6,434 nucleotides of DNA from Holophaga sp. (GTDB taxonomy: Bacteria > Acidobacteriota > Holophagae > Holophagales > Holophagaceae). Location of the stretch: NCBI GenBank assembly GCA_031292735.1, contig JARLGP010000166.1, forward strand, positions 1 to 6,434, read 5' to 3'. The position numbers and the translations under genes are program-made. The notes beneath the pieces were generated by a model, which worked only from the letters and a program-made list of their open reading frames with translations, was not told the origin of the DNA and did no database searches. Positions 5,781 to 6,434 of the stretch are shown here, piece by piece (position 1 is the stretch's first letter; every line of letters begins with the position of its first letter).

Positions 5781-6434
5781 GACCCGGCCGCGTAGCCGGT
5801 GCTGAAGGCGGCTTGCAGGTTGTAGCCGCCCACCGGCCCGTCCAGGTCCAGCAGCTCCCCGCACACCCGCAGGTTGTCCCAGCCCTTCAGGGCCATGGTG
5901 CCGGGCTCCACCGCCTCCAGCCGCACGCCGCCGGCGCTCACCTCGCCCCGGGCCAGATCCACCGGCCCCGGCTCGCCCAGCGGGAAGCCGCGCACCAGCG
6001 CCAGCAGCGCCTTGCGCCCGGCCCGGGGCAGGTCCTTCAGCCGCTGGTCCGCGGGCAGCCCCGCCGCCTCCAGGGCCGGCCCGCAGAGCCGCTCGGGAAG
6101 CCAGCGCTGCATCCAGGTGCGGGCCGCCAGGTGCGGGTGGCTGGACTGCAGCGCCAGCAGCTCCGCCTCTTCCGGCGCGGCCAGGGCGTAGCTCAGCCAG
6201 GCCGCCCCGGAACGCCGGGCCGCCTCCGCCGGGCCGCTCAGCTCCAGCGCAGCCGGGCCGGTGATGCCGGCGCGGGTGAACAGGATGTCCCCGCCATGGG
6301 CGGCCAGCTGGCGGCCCGTCGGCCCCGCCCGCAGGCTCAGGGTGCCGTCGCGCAGGGCCACGCCCTCCCAGCCCGGCCTGGGGCACTGCAGCGGAATGGG
6401 CGCCAGGGCCGGGAACCAGGGCGCCACCGGCACC
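5777..6434 (-). CDS. BaiN/YhiN (HI0933-like) family FAD-dependent oxidoreductase, C-terminal part (5' end outside window)
   Basis: About 218 C-terminal residues of a flavoprotein that is usually about 400 long; the N-terminal FAD-binding Rossmann motif lies beyond the right edge, and the frame is open to the last base. Family landmarks are HGGDILFTRAGITGPAALELS, then GEVSAGGVRLEAVEPGTMALK and CGELLDLDGPVGGYNLQAAF, with the protein ending just after GYAAG. The GELLD-GGYNLQ block contacts FAD in the family. TMALK replaces the commoner TMESK, a small divergence. Some members (BaiN) act in bile-acid reduction, but for most, including E. coli YhiN, the physiological substrate is unknown, so I give only the family. 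The gene converges on the CheZ-like gene, overlapping by four bases at CTAG, and belongs to a different transcription unit. The GTG-equivalent codon at the edge is not a supported start. Confidence 0.9.
   Translation of the reverse strand, partial: VPVAPWFPALAPIPLQCPRPGWEGVALRDGTLSLRAGPTGRQLAAHGGDILFTRAGITGPAALELSGPAEAARRSGAAWLSYALAAPEEAELLALQSSHPHLAARTWMQRWLPERLCGPALEAAGLPADQRLKDLPRAGRKALLALVRGFPLGEPGPVDLARGEVSAGGVRLEAVEPGTMALKGWDNLRVCGELLDLDGPVGGYNLQAAFSTGYAAGS

Noticed and set aside
5784..5799. Small inverted repeat CCGGC/GCCGG just past the CheZ-like stop
   Set aside because: Only a 5-bp stem, inside the flavoprotein coding sequence, with no T tract; too weak to call a terminator in GC-rich DNA.
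4836..6386. Long minus-strand open frame (516 codons) antisense to the CheZ-like gene
   Set aside because: Gly/Leu/Val/His-rich shadow of the plus-strand gene and out of frame with the real flavoprotein over the shared part; no recognisable domain.

Overview
The window is about 6.4 kb of very GC-rich (roughly 70% by eye), tightly packed bacterial DNA. It holds six protein genes: five read rightward in what looks like one transcription unit, and one converges from the right edge. No rRNA, tRNA, CRISPR array, insertion sequence or phage gene is visible, and no gene-free stretch exceeds about 50 bases. Third codon positions are almost always G or C. This leaves long spurious open frames on both strands, which I have discarded.

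Layout, left to right: the C-terminal half of ftsH (1-1008, cut by the left edge); folP (1005-1844, overlapping ftsH by four bases); glmM (1858-3168); pdxJ (3214-3942, GTG start); a DUF4388/PATAN-type protein (3968-4789); a CheZ-like response-regulator phosphatase (4818-5780); and, on the minus strand, the C-terminal half of a BaiN/YhiN (HI0933-like) flavoprotein (5777-6434, cut by the right edge). The last two genes share their stop codons through a single CTAG.

The first four genes are housekeeping: membrane proteolysis, folate, amino-sugar/peptidoglycan precursor and vitamin B6 synthesis. The order ftsH-folP-glmM is classic and also occurs in Gammaproteobacteria. The next position, often held by acpS after pdxJ, carries two signalling-type genes instead. 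DUF4388/PATAN proteins are best known from motility response regulators and are abundant in Deltaproteobacteria-like and Acidobacteriota genomes; CheZ dephosphorylates CheY-P. The pair therefore suggests a motile bacterium with a motility or chemotaxis module attached to a growth-linked operon. My best guess for the organism is Acidobacteriota (Holophagae-like) or a Desulfobacterota/Myxococcota relative. This rests on base composition and gene content only and is not firm.

The most interesting points are the DUF4388-CheZ pair with its unassigned C-terminal domain and long CheZ N-terminal extension, the C-terminally short FolP with a changed pterin-site segment, and a nine-codon frame bridging pdxJ and the DUF4388 gene that begins like AcpS. 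I see no clearly new defence or mobile system here.
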